From positions 1 through 8,081 of the forward strand of contig JAKAHL010000079.1 in the NCBI GenBank assembly GCA_021815005.1: DNA of 8,081 nt, in the 5' to 3' direction. Source of the stretch: Chloroflexota bacterium. GTDB taxonomy: Bacteria > Chloroflexota > Limnocylindria > Limnocylindrales > CSP1-4. The notes under the pieces are model-generated. The model was not told where the DNA came from. It saw only the letters and a list, made by a program, of their open reading frames with translations, and made no database searches. The position numbers were made by a program, and so were the translations under genes. Position 1 is the first letter of the stretch. Each line of letters opens with the position of its first letter. Below, piece by piece: positions 7,331 to 8,081 of this stretch.

Positions 7331-7390
7331 GTCCGCGGGCCACGAGCCGCCTCGGGCTGCCCCGTCCCACGCAGGAGTCCCCACCCGCGC

Positions 7391-8081
7391 ATGACCCCGC
7401 CTCGCCGTGCTGCCGCCCTGCTCGCTGTTGCGCTGCTCGCAACCGGCGGCTGCGGACCCGCGCCGACGGCAACCGAGTCGCCGGTCCCGAGCGGGTCGGC
7501 CGCGACATCGGCGCCCACGCCGCCGCCGAGCGACATTCCCTTCGCGCCCACCGCCTGGCCCGCATCGGGCACCGCATGCGCCGCGGGCGGTCGGATCGCG
7601 CGCATCGAGGCGCCGGACGCCCGGACCGTGGTGTTCACCCTGTGCGCGCCCGACGGGGCGTTCCTGGCGCGGCTGGCCAACCCGGCCATGGGGATCGTGG
7701 ACGCGGCCCAGCTGGCGCGGATCGCCGCGGATGCGGGCGCGGCGCGGGACGTGGCCGGCCACGGCAGGTACCGCGTCGCCGCGTGGGGGGCCGACAACGT
7801 GCAGCTCGGGCGGGTCGGGGCGGCCACGGCTGACGCCGTCGAGCCCACCGTCATCCTTCGCTGGGCCGCCGACCCGGCCGCCCGGACGGCGGACCTGGTC
7901 AACGCGTCCGTGGACGGCATCGACGCGCCGACCGCGGCCGGGCTGACGACGGCCGCCGTGACCCCGGCGCTCGAGGTCGTGCCTCGCCCCCTCCTGGCGA
8001 CGGCGGTGCTCGGCTTCGGGCAGGGAGCGCCGTTCTCCGACGCGCGCGTCCGGCGCGCGGTCGAGGCCGGGATCGACGCCG
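7391..8081 (+). CDS. N-terminally reduced SBP_bac_5-like lipoprotein (cut by window edge)
   Basis: An open frame of 230 codons runs off the window. A signal peptide (MTPPRRAAALLAVALLATGG) leads to C21, a probable lipidation site although the lipobox TGGC is atypical, followed by a Pro/Ser/Thr-rich linker to about residue 58. The rest follows the peptide binding-protein pattern: DARTVVFTLCAPDGAFLARL (77-96) matches STVVFKLKTPQSNFL of the neighbour, GHGRYRVAAW (123-132) matches GTGPFMFKEW, and PFSDARVRRAVEAGID (214-229) matches FDNLQIRQAIGYALN. The roughly 115-120 residues that precede TVVF in the neighbour, including the TYTFTLRQGVKFHDG region, are missing. The usual GTGP is GHGR. C63 and C85 are extra and could form a disulphide. 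The start is the ATG at 7391 with AGGAG 13 bases upstream; no in-frame start lies nearby. It could be a specialised sensor-like or accessory binding protein, or a decaying copy; the clean frame and family-like spacing favour a functional gene. Confidence 0.75.
   Translation, partial: MTPPRRAAALLAVALLATGGCGPAPTATESPVPSGSAATSAPTPPPSDIPFAPTAWPASGTACAAGGRIARIEAPDARTVVFTLCAPDGAFLARLANPAMGIVDAAQLARIAADAGAARDVAGHGRYRVAAWGADNVQLGRVGAATADAVEPTVILRWAADPAARTADLVNASVDGIDAPTAAGLTTAAVTPALEVVPRPLLATAVLGFGQGAPFSDARVRRAVEAGIDA

Noticed and set aside
7280..7920. Open frames on both strands over the divergent lipoprotein gene (for example 7324..7920 minus, 7407..7946 plus)
   Set aside because: Only the frame starting at 7391 has a lipoprotein signal and binding-protein landmarks; the others are shadows.

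Overview
The window is GC-rich bacterial DNA, densely coded, with GTG starts, lipoprotein-type secreted binding proteins and long Ser/Ala/Thr/Pro-rich linkers. This style fits a high-GC Chloroflexota or Actinobacteriota genome. I lean towards Chloroflexota, but that is an inference from style and not from any marker gene.

Most of the window (7195 down to 1) is a single minus-strand gene run. Its first gene (7195..5438) encodes a lipoprotein substrate-binding protein of the peptide family (SBP_bac_5). A 116-bp spacer with two strong hairpins follows. Next come two permeases (5321..4317 and 4317..3421) and two ATPases (3421..2267 and 2270..1113), the classic B-C-D-F order of dipeptide/oligopeptide ABC importers. 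The permease and ATPase genes are joined by 1-bp or 4-bp stop/start overlaps. Only 10 bp after the last ATPase, the strand continues with a nitrilase-superfamily amidohydrolase (1102..218). By a 4-bp overlap this leads into the N-terminal part of an NAD+ synthetase (221..1, cut by the window edge). These last two genes look like the glutaminase and synthetase halves of a glutamine-dependent NAD synthetase, encoded separately.

On the right a 195-bp intergenic region (7196..7390) separates the operon from a divergent plus-strand gene (7391..8081, open at the window edge). It encodes a second lipoprotein of the same binding-protein family. This one lacks about 115-120 residues of the N-terminal lobe compared with its neighbour and has a degenerate GTGP-like motif.

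Working model: the binding lipoprotein captures peptides outside the membrane, the two permeases form the channel and the two ATPases drive import. The NAD genes share the transcription unit or at least its direction, without an obvious biochemical link. No RNA genes, mobile elements or CRISPR arrays were seen. Apart from the N-terminally reduced second binding protein and the split NAD synthetase, the content is conventional; I see no clear evidence of a wholly new system. There is no gene-free stretch longer than 300 bases.
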